A stretch of DNA of 64,000 bases from JAHELQ01 sp964491915 (GTDB lineage Bacteria > Acidobacteriota > Aminicenantia > UBA2199): positions 1 to 64,000 of the forward strand of contig CAZBHS010000004.1 in assembly GCA_964491915.1 (NCBI GenBank), given 5' to 3'. Positions 39,126 to 48,158 of the stretch are shown piece after piece (the first letter of the stretch is position 1; each line of letters starts with the position of its first letter). The notes beneath the pieces are model-generated. The model saw nothing but the letters and a program-made list of their open reading frames with translations, was not told the origin of the DNA and made no database searches. The position numbers and the translations under genes were made by a program.

Positions 39126-40772
39126 TTAATCGTCACCGGTAACCGGTTGGGCCGTGGAAATGGTTTTCAGGAATTTCAGGCCTTCCAGAATCATGGATAG
39201 GGCTAAAATAATCAATACAACGGAGAGAATACCCAGGGCCCAATTGGGTTGATCCGCCAGTAGATATTTCTTCGCCAACAACACCAACGCCGTGATGGTG
39301 GTGATCAACATGAAGACCGTGGCCCACACCGTATAAACAATGGGTTTGCCCTTGGAGTAAAGATAAGCGGTGACAATGATCAACACCAGCGCCGCCACCA
39401 ATTGATTGGCGGAACCGAACACCGGCCACACCGCTTTCCACTCGCCGGAAATTCCCAACCAGAAGGCCGGGATAATCGGCAGCAAGGTCACCAAAAACTT
39501 GTTGTCCTTCACTTTCGGCATCGAGTCGCCCATCATCTCCACCGTCAAAAACCGCCCCAACCGCACAGAGGTGTCCAGGGTCGTCATAATGAAGATGTTG
39601 ATAATAGTGGCGCCGATCAACGCCCCCAACTTCGAGCCGAAAATAAACGCCGTCAATTTGCCGAATCCCGCTCCATACACACTCAATGGAGTGGCGTTTC
39701 CCAGCAGGTCGTGCAAACCGCCGCTTCCGGTCCAGGCCAACGCCCCGCCGGCGATAATCACCGAGATAATACCAATCACCGTTTCCGCCAACATCCCGCC
39801 GAACGCCACCGGCAACGCGTCCCTCTCTTTGGCCAATTGCTTCGACGTCGTACCGCCGGCAACGATACTATGAAAACCCGACACAGCCCCGCACGCGATA
39901 ATAATGAATAAAAACGGCATCATGGGGCCTTGCTTGTCATGGACAAACGTTGTAAACGCAGGCGCGTTCATCGCCGGATGGGTGAAAAAGATCCCCACAA
40001 ACGCCAACGCCACTCCGATAATCAACACCCAACTGGAAATATAATCCCGCGGTTGAAGCAATATCCACACCGGCGTCACCGATGCCGCGAACGCGTACAT
40101 CATCAACATCAAAAACCAGAATCCGTAGTTGGGATAGACCACCGGAACAGCGAATCCCAACCAAATCAAGCCCGCCAACCCAAGTATCGCCGCCACCGTC
40201 AACACCGGCAGCGGCAGTTTATTTCTTTTTTGCAACACTCCAAAACCAATGGCCAGCGGAATCAACAAAAATGTCGGCAACACGATCTCCGGCATCGTCA
40301 CCATGATGCGGGCTGCAAACGCCGCGAACACCGCGATCACCAACACCAACGCCAACCACACAAACAGCAGGAACAAAAACCGCGCCCGCCGGCTCACATA
40401 CTCGTCAGCCGCGTCCGGGATCGACGCCCCTTTCCGTTTAATCGAAATCATCAGCGACAGATAGTCGTGCACCGCCCCGATAAACACGCCGCCGATCAAC
40501 AGCCACAGCACCGCCGGCCCCCAACCAAACGCCGCCACCGCGATAATCGGCCCCACAATCGGTCCCGCCCCCGCGATAGAGGAAAAATGGTGCCCAAACA
40601 GCACCAACTTCGGCGCCGGCGAATAATCCACCCCATCCCGGAGCGCGAAGGCCGGAGTCTCCTCCCGGTCCAGCGGCGCCATCAATCTATCCTGAATCCT
40701 CTTCTTCCCATACCAATAATAAGCCACAGATACCCAAATAATCGAAAACACTAAAATGATCACACTGTTCAT
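39126..40772 (-). CDS. cstA: Carbon starvation protein CstA family transporter
   Basis: A 548-residue polytopic membrane protein of the CstA family, inner-membrane carriers for peptides or pyruvate that work during carbon limitation. Many hydrophobic helices are visible, starting with SVIILVFSIIWVSVAYYWYG. Family stretches include FGHHFSSIAGAGPIVGPIIA and HSIVAGGTTSKQL. I place the start at 40772 (MNSVIIL) because GGAG lies 6 bp upstream there; an in-frame ATG at 40808 would add 12 residues without a ribosome site. E. coli CstA is ~700 residues, so this is a shorter form, as common in other phyla. No two-component BtsSR-like partner is seen. Confidence 0.92.
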   Translation of the reverse strand: MNSVIILVFSIIWVSVAYYWYGKKRIQDRLMAPLDREETPAFALRDGVDYSPAPKLVLFGHHFSSIAGAGPIVGPIIAVAAFGWGPAVLWLLIGGVFIGAVHDYLSLMISIKRKGASIPDAADEYVSRRARFLFLLFVWLALVLVIAVFAAFAARIMVTMPEIVLPTFLLIPLAIGFGVLQKRNKLPLPVLTVAAILGLAGLIWLGFAVPVVYPNYGFWFLMLMMYAFAASVTPVWILLQPRDYISSWVLIIGVALAFVGIFFTHPAMNAPAFTTFVHDKQGPMMPFLFIIIACGAVSGFHSIVAGGTTSKQLAKERDALPVAFGGMLAETVIGIISVIIAGGALAWTGSGGLHDLLGNATPLSVYGAGFGKLTAFIFGSKLGALIGATIINIFIMTTLDTSVRLGRFLTVEMMGDSMPKVKDNKFLVTLLPIIPAFWLGISGEWKAVWPVFGSANQLVAALVLIIVTAYLYSKGKPIVYTVWATVFMLITTITALVLLAKKYLLADQPNWALGILSVVLIILALSMILEGLKFLKTISTAQPVTGDD

Positions 40773-40867
40773 GAATAACTCCTGAAATCTATACTTTAGC
40801 CCCATCAAACAAAAAAATCAAGGCCACCCCAATCCTGTGAAAAAAAGGGACAGGTAAAAAAAATAAA

Positions 40868-40899
40868 AAAATTTTAAAACATTCAAACTCCTCCGTCTA
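40868..40899 (+). promoter_or_regulatory. Putative ECF-type promoter of the sigma operon
   Basis: AAAATTTT, then 15 bp, then CTCCGTCTA. The same two blocks with the same 15-bp spacing lie upstream of the RiPP precursor at 58133 (58004-58035), and the first block is followed by RAAA in both. CGTC is a common -10 core of extracytoplasmic-function sigma factors. The site ends 18 bp before a small leader ORF and 121 bp before the sigma gene, consistent with autoregulation. Confidence 0.55.
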
Positions 40900-40917
40900 T
40901 CATTTCAGGAGGTCCAC

Positions 40918-41037
40918 ATGAGTGATTGCAGTAGTAGAAAAAAATGCGAGATTGTCCACCAACAGTGGAAAATTTGTTTGGGAATAGGTATAATGTTAAT
41001 CTTTCGAGAGAGGGAAACCAATGAACAAATCTGGTGA
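40918..41037 (+). CDS. Possible 39-residue leader ORF overlapping the sigma gene
   Basis: A small ORF with a near-ideal ribosome site (AGGAGG, 6 bp before the ATG). It starts 18 bp after the putative ECF promoter, so it would be the first thing translated, and it ends 17 bp inside the sigma gene in another frame. It encodes Cys and basic residues (MSDCSSRKKCEIVHQQWKIC) followed by a short hydrophobic stretch. It could couple or attenuate sigma translation. No family is recognised and it may be chance. Confidence 0.35.
   Translation: MSDCSSRKKCEIVHQQWKICLGIGIMLIFRERETNEQIW
40966..40994 (+). promoter_or_regulatory. Second, sigma-70-like promoter candidate for the sigma gene
   Basis: A perfect TATAAT is preceded at 17 bp by TGGAAA, a poor -35. 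It lies 26 bp before the sigma start codon and inside the small leader ORF. It would give basal expression that bypasses the leader. Only the -10 is convincing. Confidence 0.35.
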
Positions 41038-41893
41038 AACCGCCAAAGGCGCACAGATGACTGTCGAAGAAGCGCGGGAAATCTTCCTTAGGGAAGGCGA
41101 ACGTATTCGGCAGATGATCGAGGAGAAGATCAAGCGATACAAACCCCTGGATGTCGAGGAAGCGCACGACGGTTTCCTCAAATGGATCCAGCAGGATGAC
41201 TTGAGCGCTTTGCGCGTACTTCCCGAAGCTCCATTTCAGGGCGAAATAAACGCCCACCTCGAGGAGCTAATCCGGCACTACCTCATCGAGCAGGCTTACT
41301 ACAAACTGGAAGACGTATTCGTGAAAAAACGTTTGCGGAGAGAATTGCAAGATTATGGGCGGGAAACCATAAAATTTATGGAGATATTGGATTTTGTTCA
41401 TGAACGCATCGAACGTGATAATTTTGCAAGAATAAAATCTTTTAAAGAAAATTGCAGCATCCAAACGTATTTGGGAGTGGCAGTGACTTTTATTCTCAAA
41501 GATTATTGGCGCAGTGTGTTCGCGGCTCAAAAGAATGTGAAAAAATTTGCCAAAATGAGCTATACTGCGGAAGAGACTGACGACGACGGCAATGACGGTC
41601 CTTTGAAACAGGAAATTTGTATTGAAGAGCTATTGGGAAAGGAAGAGCCGGATCCATACAATGTGGCCGCCGACAACGAATGTAAGGAGATGTTGCCCGC
41701 AGTGTTGGAGAAGCTTGACAAAAAACAGAAGTTGGTGTTTCATTTGAAATACGAGCAGGGGATGAATATCACGCTCATCGCCAGGACCCTGGGGAAGTCC
41801 CGTTATAAGACGGAGCAACTTCTCGAGGAAACGAAACTTTTCATCAAAAAAGAAATAATGTTAAAATTAAAGAACAAAAGGAGGCAACGATGA
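41021..41893 (+). CDS. ECF-like RNA polymerase sigma factor
   Basis: A 290-residue sigma-70 family protein. The region-2-like part (SIQTYLGVAVTFILKDYWR, ~145-165) and the region-4 helix-turn-helix (LDKKQKLVFHLKYEQGMNIT followed by IARTLGKSRYKTEQLLEE, ~230-275) are clear. About 90 extra N-terminal residues with charged helices precede region 2, so it is longer than a usual ECF factor (~190). Its stop overlaps the start of the zinc-finger anti-sigma gene (ATGA), a standard sigma/anti-sigma arrangement. It probably recognises the promoter-like motif found upstream of itself and of the 58133 precursor gene. The signal it answers is unknown. Confidence 0.88.
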   Translation: MNKSGETAKGAQMTVEEAREIFLREGERIRQMIEEKIKRYKPLDVEEAHDGFLKWIQQDDLSALRVLPEAPFQGEINAHLEELIRHYLIEQAYYKLEDVFVKKRLRRELQDYGRETIKFMEILDFVHERIERDNFARIKSFKENCSIQTYLGVAVTFILKDYWRSVFAAQKNVKKFAKMSYTAEETDDDGNDGPLKQEICIEELLGKEEPDPYNVAADNECKEMLPAVLEKLDKKQKLVFHLKYEQGMNITLIARTLGKSRYKTEQLLEETKLFIKKEIMLKLKNKRRQR

Positions 41894-42726
41894 CACACCT
41901 CGGAGAAGAAGATATCGCAAGACTGATTGACAATGAAGTCAGCGAAGCGGAACGGGAGCAAATGCTCGACCATATGGCGGATTGCCGCGAGTGCCGTTCT
42001 ATTTACAGCGAAACCATCAAATTCCTGGAAGAGGAAGGGGAGTTGAAGGAGGTCGTAGAATTAGAAAAAAAAGGATCCGGCAGGCTGATCAACATGTCCC
42101 GCCGCACCTGGATACCCTTAGCGGCGTCGCTTCTTATCGTCATCCTGGCCTATCCTTTGCTCAAGCAGATATTGTCCTTCAATAGTTTGTCCGAAGAGGT
42201 GATCGCTCATCATGAAACCCGGATAGAGGCCATCGGCAGCGACAGCGGGCATCAATTCGCCGATCCCAATAACAAGGTCTACGCCGCCATCCGTATCGGC
42301 ATCTGGATGGAAGACCTCGAAGGACTGACCAAAGATCGCCAGCAGAAAGAGAACACGGACAAATACATTGATTTGTTGATTCAAGATCTGGAAAGATTTC
42401 TACCTGAAGGCGATCTACTGTTGAAAGAGGCGGCGGGGCTGGACAAGAGCAACTATCGCGATGTGGAAGTCAATATACAATTGAAAATGGATGGCTTTGG
42501 GATGAAAGCGTTCTATCACTTCGGCCGGTTTCTTGAGAGTACACTCCTGACCGCCCTTGACGGGAAACGCCCAGCTCTCGAAGAGCTATCTGCGTATCTA
42601 ACGATGGCCAAAGAATCGGCATTACCGCAGGGGGTGACGCGGTTCTTGGAACAATTACGAAACCAGGTCGATCCCGGCCAAATAGTGGAGACGATTGGTA
42701 ATACTATCTATATATTTACAGAGTAG
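41890..42726 (+). CDS. Membrane anti-sigma factor with zf-HC2 motif
   Basis: A 278-residue protein. The N-terminal ~45 residues carry the anti-sigma zinc-finger HxxxCxxC in DHMADCRECRSIY, which normally holds the sigma factor. A single transmembrane helix follows (WIPLAASLLIVILAYPLL, ~75-95), then a ~180-residue domain expected outside the cytoplasm, with no recognised family. The gene overlaps the sigma stop by 4 bp and is 12 bp before the metallopeptidase gene, so the three form an operon. Regulated proteolysis of such anti-sigma factors is a common release mechanism. Whether the downstream peptidase does this is not shown. Confidence 0.85.
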   Translation: MTHLGEEDIARLIDNEVSEAEREQMLDHMADCRECRSIYSETIKFLEEEGELKEVVELEKKGSGRLINMSRRTWIPLAASLLIVILAYPLLKQILSFNSLSEEVIAHHETRIEAIGSDSGHQFADPNNKVYAAIRIGIWMEDLEGLTKDRQQKENTDKYIDLLIQDLERFLPEGDLLLKEAAGLDKSNYRDVEVNIQLKMDGFGMKAFYHFGRFLESTLLTALDGKRPALEELSAYLTMAKESALPQGVTRFLEQLRNQVDPGQIVETIGNTIYIFTE

Positions 42727-42738
42727 GAGAAAAGACAG

Positions 42739-44523
42739 GTGAAACTGAAAAATTTGATTGTTGCGCTCTGTTGCGCGGTACTATTCGCCGGCTTGTTATC
42801 AGCGGCTAAGCAACCGGACGGAAAACAGAATGCCGCCTGGTGGGTCTGGACCCATGGCGATTACACCAAGACAAACGGTAAAAATGACCCCAGGGTCGAG
42901 CACGCTTTTAAAGTGTTTGACAACATCCGCCAGGTGGCGGACAAAAAAGCGGACCGGCTGCCCAAGATGTATATTGTCACCACACGACTGGGCTTGAATG
43001 CCCGTTGCCTCGATGACGGCGGTGTCATTATCAATCCCAAAATCCTCGATATATGTTATAACGGAGTCGGCCTCGAAATCGGCGACGCCCGTCTCGCATT
43101 CATGTTGGGCCACGAGTTGGCCCATATTTCTAATGATGAAGATTTTATAATGAGAGTCGGTAAAGATCTGAAAAACATTGAAGACAAGTACAGAGTTGAA
43201 TTGGCCGCCGACATCAAGGGAGCCCAGTATGCTGCCATGGCTAGCTACGATATCCATGAAATCTTTCGCAAGCAAAATAATTTTCTCCATGCCTGGTCTC
43301 AACACACGGGCGTTTCCTACTCGTCTTTTCCGAAAGACAAGAAACACCCCTCTTCAAATATGCGGGTGGAAACTGTTCGCCGTATGATGCAAAACGTCTT
43401 CAAATACTCCGAACTCTACCACGCCGGTCTGATTCTCTTTCATGTGGGCAGCTTTCTCGACGCCTCATCGACATTCCGCGAGTTCGCCAAAGAATACCCC
43501 TCCCGCGAAGCCTTCAACAACATCGGCTCCTGCTACTTGCGATTGGCATTGGACAGAATCCGCAGCGACTATTTCGACGACTTCTACCGCTTCCGCCTCG
43601 CCACCGCCATCGATTACACTACCACCGCCGAAAGCCTCGAACCCAGAGGCCTCCCCGACTACCTCAAAGACGAGGACATCGCCGGCTACCTCGACAACGC
43701 CGAACGAAACTTCCAGCAAGCCGTCACCCGAGACAAGCTCGATCCCACCTGCCGCACCAACCTGTCGGCGGTCCTAATCCTCAAACGGGAATACGCCCGC
43801 GCCCAGGCCACCTGCGACGAAGTCCTAAAGCTCCATCCCAAAGACCCCGCCGCCCTCAACAACAAACTCGTCTCCTTCTACTACTACGGCAAAGCCGAAA
43901 ACCTCGACACCACTCAAAAGTGCGTCAGCGAACTGATCGCCGCCCTAAAAACATATCCCCACCACCCGGAGCTCAACTACAACCTCGCCTCCCTCAAAAC
44001 CATCCTCAACCGCAAAACCGGAGCCAAACACTTCTGGCAAAAATACATCGCCATCCCCAACCTCCCCTACGACAACTTCTACATCTACGCCTACAACAAA
44101 CTCAACAACAAACGCCCCCCCGCCGTACCCCCTTTCCCAAAACCCAATTATCTCCCCCGCCCCCCCGCCGGCATCGACCTGGGAGCGGAGCCCCAAGACC
44201 TCCCCAAAGCCTGGCAAGACCAGCGCCCCCAATCCTTCAAAGTCGGCCAAGGCGAAGAAAAGGACCGCTGGTACATCGACCTAAAAGTCCTGCGCCACCA
44301 AAACCTCCGCCTCATCGTCATGGACGACATGGTGGAATTCATCGAGCAAACCCTCCCCTCCGACACCCCCATCACCCCAACCCAGCTCCTAAAAAACCTC
44401 GGCCCCCCACAACGAACCATCCCCTTCAAAAACGGCCGCTTCAACGTCTACAACCACCTCGGCTTCACCTTCACCGAAAAAGCCGGCAAAGTCCACTCCC
44501 ACATCTGGTACGAACCCCATTGA
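42739..44523 (+). CDS. Exported M48-like zinc metallopeptidase with TPR repeats
   Basis: A 594-residue protein with a signal peptide (LIVALCCAVLFAGLLSAA). The zinc motif HExxH is at 125-129 (GHELAHI), and the third ligand region ELAAD (154-158) fits the M48 ExxxD pattern. From ~215 onward TPR-like helices appear (SREAFNNIGSCYLRLALD, YARAQATCDEVLKLHPKDPA). The GTG start has AGGAG 9 bp upstream. It is third in the sigma/anti-sigma operon. Base use changes sharply inside the gene: one 60-bp line near 42901 has 15 C and 17 G, while the line at 44101 has 32 C and 4 G, with runs of seven C. The 3' half may have a separate history or be under strand-specific mutation. It probably works in the periplasm; the substrate is unknown. 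Confidence 0.82.
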   Translation: MKLKNLIVALCCAVLFAGLLSAAKQPDGKQNAAWWVWTHGDYTKTNGKNDPRVEHAFKVFDNIRQVADKKADRLPKMYIVTTRLGLNARCLDDGGVIINPKILDICYNGVGLEIGDARLAFMLGHELAHISNDEDFIMRVGKDLKNIEDKYRVELAADIKGAQYAAMASYDIHEIFRKQNNFLHAWSQHTGVSYSSFPKDKKHPSSNMRVETVRRMMQNVFKYSELYHAGLILFHVGSFLDASSTFREFAKEYPSREAFNNIGSCYLRLALDRIRSDYFDDFYRFRLATAIDYTTTAESLEPRGLPDYLKDEDIAGYLDNAERNFQQAVTRDKLDPTCRTNLSAVLILKREYARAQATCDEVLKLHPKDPAALNNKLVSFYYYGKAENLDTTQKCVSELIAALKTYPHHPELNYNLASLKTILNRKTGAKHFWQKYIAIPNLPYDNFYIYAYNKLNNKRPPAVPPFPKPNYLPRPPAGIDLGAEPQDLPKAWQDQRPQSFKVGQGEEKDRWYIDLKVLRHQNLRLIVMDDMVEFIEQTLPSDTPITPTQLLKNLGPPQRTIPFKNGRFNVYNHLGFTFTEKAGKVHSHIWYEPH

Positions 44524-44551
44524 ACCCTCTTCCAGGACAACTAGTCCTGCT

Positions 44552-44698
44552 TCCCGTACTGGTTGTACAGTATCCCGTACTGGGTGTACGGTAACTCGTA
44601 CAGATTGTACGGTCACAAGGACTCGTTGTACGGTATCACGTACAGAATGTCCTTCTTCACGTACAGAGTGTACGGGCACAAGGACTCGTTGTACGGCG
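44552..44698. repeat. Seven-unit 21-bp tandem repeat array
   Basis: Seven back-to-back 21-bp units lie between the metallopeptidase gene and the first CHAT gene. Units share CGTAC...TGTACGG; several read like CGTACNGNNTGTACGGT, which has GTAC-centred dyads, and two units carry ACAAGGACTCGTTGTACGG. A 6-bp hairpin (CAGGAC/GTCCTG) lies just before the array. The remaining intergenic sequence to 44872 is AT-richer, with the ribosome site GGAGG before the CHAT gene and no other feature. The array could bind a protein repeatedly or form transcript hairpins. Confidence 0.85.
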
Positions 44699-44872
44699 GG
44701 AATAACAAAAGCACTTGATTCTATAACAAACGCAAGTGATTTTGCTTCCGAAGCGACAAATTTCACTTTCCCCTTCACTTCATTCACGACATAGAACTTG
44801 AGATCGCCCCCGGAGTTGTGTTATAACTATATCCAGGCGCATCGAGTGTCGAGACATTCCGGAGGTGAAGCG

Positions 44873-47800
44873 ATGAAAGGGATATATTTCAAGAGAATTG
44901 GAATAGGTGTGGCATTGTTGCTGGTTGCCGTGTCATGGTTGACGGCGCAAGGAAATCAGGGACGCAGCGAAGCGGATCAGCGGTTGTTGGAAGATATTGT
45001 CGCCGCATACGAAACGCTGGGGGAACGGGGATTTTCCGATTATATCAAACGGGAAGGGGGAAAATTCCATGACAATTTTCTCATCAGACTCGCCCGCTGG
45101 GGGCGGTTTTGTAAGAGTTGCGAATGGCTCACAATCGCCGAACAGGCCATCAGGACAAAAAAATCTGAGCATGCCCTCGCCTATGTGTTGGTGGCCAAGG
45201 GTGAATCCTACTTGACTCGTGAGATGGATGTGGCCCTCGCCGCTCTTGACGAAGCGATCGGTTTTCTGACCAAATACAATGATAAAAGAGAGTTGGGTTC
45301 GGCGTTTCGAAAAAAAGCCATTATTGTCGAGGCATATGAGGGGGCCGAAGCCGGCATCGAGATGTTGAAAAAAGCTGTATCGTTTTCTCGAGCCGCCAAT
45401 GACAACATGAATCTGGGCTTTGAGTATTTGCAACTGGGCATGGCTTACCACCAGTTAGGAAAGTCTGGCGAGGCGTTCGAATATCTTGAGAAATCCTTTC
45501 CCTATCTCGAGAAATCCCAAAATATTAGAGGTATGGCGGCGTACAGAATCTATATGGGCCGCATTTATCTTGAAAATGACGATTATGAACAAGCTGAAAG
45601 ATTTTATTTGCAAGGGAGCGAACTGTACAAAAAAATAGGAGCGGCCGGCGGCATCGGCGAATGTATGAAGGGAGTGGGGGATGTCTACTTTTTTCAGGGC
45701 GATTATGGGAGGGCCAACGAGTATTACGATATAGCCGAGATGAACTTGTGGGAGTCGAGCTCCATGATTTTGATCGGTGATATATATCTCAATAAAGGGG
45801 AGATGTATGGACATGAAGGCGACTATTTAGAAGCGTTCGGTTGTTACAATCACGCCCTTCCTATTTATCGCGAACTCCATGATGTTATCGGGCAAGGGGA
45901 TGTGCACAAAAAGATTGGCGATATTTTTATATTGTCCAATCAATATGATGAGGCAAGTCAATCATATCTGGAGGCTCAGAACTTTTATGAAACGCAGGAC
46001 GTGAGTGTCCGTATGGGAGATGTGTTCAAGCGCAGGGGCGATGTCCTTCTGTTTCGCAAACACTATGACCAGGCAGAACAGATGTTTGAGAAGGCCCTCG
46101 AATATTATTGTGTAAAAGAAGAATCCGTCGGTTTGGCCAACACCTTCAAAGCCCTGGGGGATGTGAACTATGAAAAAGGGGACGCCTCTAAGGCTTTGGA
46201 GTATTTTTATCAGTCGTTGATATTTTATGAGCAAGGGAAAAACCTGATTGGTCAAGGTGTGGCTTATTCCAGAATCGCGGATGTCGAGCATAGACGTGAA
46301 AACCTGGAAAAGGCGTTGAAAAACTATGACCGGGCCATTGTGTTTCACCGGCGGGCAGGAGACATCGATACCGAAAGTTTGACCCGCTTCGAGCGGTCGT
46401 TTGTACTGGAGCGGATGGGAAAGATTCCAGAGGCCAAACGGGAATTTCAAATGGCGCTGGAATTGTTCGAGCTTTCGCGGACAAGAGCCGCGTTTCATTC
46501 GCTGAAAAAAGGCTATATGAAGAATGTTCTTGACTTCTATCAACATATCGTGCGATTCATGTTGAGGCGCGGGTTTAAAGAAGAGGCCTTTCGCCCCGTG
46601 GACGCCATGAAGGCGCGGCTCTTTTTGGACCAATTGGCCGAAGGACGCACACCGCTAAAAAAGGGACGGGCGCCGGAGTTGACAGAAAAGCATAACCGCT
46701 TAATCGCCCAACTTTCAGACGTGCGACTGGAACTACACCAAACCGATTCAAAAGACAAGCGGACGCTGGCCCGGCTGGAACAACGGAAAAAAGTTATCCA
46801 ATCGGAATTGGACCGGTTGATGATTACCATCCGCTCTGAAAATCCGGTTTACAGTTCCGTTCACTATCCTCAACCGATGACGCTCGATGTATTGAGGAAA
46901 ACACTCAAACCAAACGAGACACTGGTTCAATACGTCGTCACTCCCGAAAAAATCTTCGCCTTCATCGTCTCGCAAGCGAAAGAGCGGTTCAAAATCGTCC
47001 CCCTTAAGATCACTGTTGAAGAGTTTGGCGATAGAGTGGGCCAGTTGAAGAAACTTTTAAGAGATTCCGAAGCCAATCAAAAAACGCTGAACCGGATAGC
47101 CCTTATTCTTTATAGAGGAATTTTTCGACCTCTGGAAGAACATTTGTGCGAATCAAACGATATCATCATTGTCCCCGACGGCGGACTGGCCCTCATCCCT
47201 TTTGAATCGTTGATCGTGGAGCGGCCGTACAGCAAAGATTCACCAAAATACTTACTTGAAAAATACAAGATCAGCTACATCCAGAGCGCCTCGGTTCTCA
47301 AAATGGTAAGGGACCACTATCGCCGCCCAAGCAAAACCAACCGCTTCATCGGCTTCGGCGACCCGGTGTACGATTACGAAAATTTTTCGCAAGGGAAACC
47401 GGAAAAAAGTTCCGGGATACCACACCGTGGAGATACGATAACAGAGAGCCTCAGAGGAAACTATGAACGGGAAGGCGGAATTTATAATCGCCTAAAAAAC
47501 TCAAAAGAGGAATTGACAAAAATTGGCAAATTTTTTACGAAACTCGCAAACGGCGAGAGCGTTCTTCGCTTACGCGACCATGCGGTGGAGGAAGAGGTGA
47601 AATCCAAAACCATGAAGGATTACGACTACATTCACCTCGCCTGCCACGGACTACTATCCGACGATTTCCAGAGCCTCGTCCTCTCCCAAAACATCCCCAC
47701 TCAAACCGACAACGGCTTCCTCACCCTCAACGAAATCATGAACTGTGATTTTAACGCCAAACTCGTCGTCCTCTCCGCCTGCCAATCCGGCGCCGGCAAA

Positions 47801-48052
47801 CTGGAAAAAGGCGAAGGCGTCACCGGTCTCACTCGCGCCGTCATGTACGCCGGAACCCCGGCAGTCATCGCCAGTCTCTGGACAGTGGACGACAAAGCCA
47901 CCAAAGAGTTGATGGTCAAATTCTATGAGAATCTACTTAAACGAAAGATGTCGAAAGCGGAGGCTTTGCGGCAGGCGAAACTGTCGTTGTTGGAATCGAA
48001 GGAATTTTTGTCTCCCCGCCTGTGGAGCGCGTTTGTGTTGTATGGAGAGTGA
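44873..48052 (+). CDS. Exported TPR-CHAT protease, copy 1
   Basis: A 1059-residue protein with an N-terminal signal peptide or anchor (IGVALLLVAVSWLTAQG), about a dozen TPR-like repeats (~130-560), a coiled region (~600-640), and a C-terminal CHAT domain, a caspase-fold cysteine protease. The dyad is visible as His925 (IHLACHGLLSDDFQSL) and Cys970 (VVLSACQSGAG), followed by GVTGLTRAVMYAGTPAVIAS. I place the start at 44873 because CCGGAGGTGAAGCG precedes it and the signal peptide follows; an upstream in-frame ATG at 44798 adds 25 non-signal residues. TPRs probably recognise a partner or substrate that licenses the protease. It is first of three tandem paralogs downstream of the sigma operon. 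Confidence 0.88.
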   Translation: MKGIYFKRIGIGVALLLVAVSWLTAQGNQGRSEADQRLLEDIVAAYETLGERGFSDYIKREGGKFHDNFLIRLARWGRFCKSCEWLTIAEQAIRTKKSEHALAYVLVAKGESYLTREMDVALAALDEAIGFLTKYNDKRELGSAFRKKAIIVEAYEGAEAGIEMLKKAVSFSRAANDNMNLGFEYLQLGMAYHQLGKSGEAFEYLEKSFPYLEKSQNIRGMAAYRIYMGRIYLENDDYEQAERFYLQGSELYKKIGAAGGIGECMKGVGDVYFFQGDYGRANEYYDIAEMNLWESSSMILIGDIYLNKGEMYGHEGDYLEAFGCYNHALPIYRELHDVIGQGDVHKKIGDIFILSNQYDEASQSYLEAQNFYETQDVSVRMGDVFKRRGDVLLFRKHYDQAEQMFEKALEYYCVKEESVGLANTFKALGDVNYEKGDASKALEYFYQSLIFYEQGKNLIGQGVAYSRIADVEHRRENLEKALKNYDRAIVFHRRAGDIDTESLTRFERSFVLERMGKIPEAKREFQMALELFELSRTRAAFHSLKKGYMKNVLDFYQHIVRFMLRRGFKEEAFRPVDAMKARLFLDQLAEGRTPLKKGRAPELTEKHNRLIAQLSDVRLELHQTDSKDKRTLARLEQRKKVIQSELDRLMITIRSENPVYSSVHYPQPMTLDVLRKTLKPNETLVQYVVTPEKIFAFIVSQAKERFKIVPLKITVEEFGDRVGQLKKLLRDSEANQKTLNRIALILYRGIFRPLEEHLCESNDIIIVPDGGLALIPFESLIVERPYSKDSPKYLLEKYKISYIQSASVLKMVRDHYRRPSKTNRFIGFGDPVYDYENFSQGKPEKSSGIPHRGDTITESLRGNYEREGGIYNRLKNSKEELTKIGKFFTKLANGESVLRLRDHAVEEEVKSKTMKDYDYIHLACHGLLSDDFQSLVLSQNIPTQTDNGFLTLNEIMNCDFNAKLVVLSACQSGAGKLEKGEGVTGLTRAVMYAGTPAVIASLWTVDDKATKELMVKFYENLLKRKMSKAEALRQAKLSLLESKEFLSPRLWSAFVLYGE

Positions 48053-48062
48053 CGCCATAGAC

Positions 48063-48078
48063 TAAAGATTTATAAATC
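48063..48078 (+). promoter_or_regulatory. TAAAGATTTAT motif, site 1 (upstream of CHAT copy 2)
   Basis: TAAAGATTTATAAATC lies 81-96 bp before the CHAT copy 2 start, with CGAAT shortly after. The first 11 bases recur at 61372 and 62723, also 75-95 bp before start codons. This copy is also a perfect palindrome (AGATTTATAAATCT). Probably a binding site or part of a promoter. Confidence 0.5.
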
Positions 48079-48158
48079 TATACGAATATAGAAACGAGGT
48101 ATGGTAAAACTATCATCTGATCCCCCCCAGAAAAGAGAGGTGTAACGGAGGTTGAAGA

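Noticed and set aside
39930..40754. A 274-codon open frame on the + strand opposite cstA
   Set aside because: The product is a repetitive Arg/His/Gln-rich string with no start signal, produced by the codon bias of cstA on the other strand.
43920..44594. A + strand frame rich in Pro, Arg and Gln inside the metallopeptidase gene
   Set aside because: An out-of-frame reading of the C-rich half of the gene.
44552..44698. Short CRISPR array
   Set aside because: The units are directly adjacent with no spacers and vary internally. There are no cas genes.
44389..44787. A minus-strand open frame with a seven-residue repeating pattern
   Set aside because: It overlaps the metallopeptidase end and the 21-bp array. 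The heptad pattern is simply 21 bp read as seven codons; there is no ribosome site or signal.
44798..44872. Upstream start of CHAT copy 1
   Set aside because: The extra 25 residues lack signal features; the ATG at 44873 has a GGAGG ribosome site and starts a signal peptide.
1024..48062. Ten-base match ACGCCATAGA before P2 (near 1025) and after CHAT copy 1 (near 48053)
   Set aside because: Too short and without a common context, so chance is sufficient.
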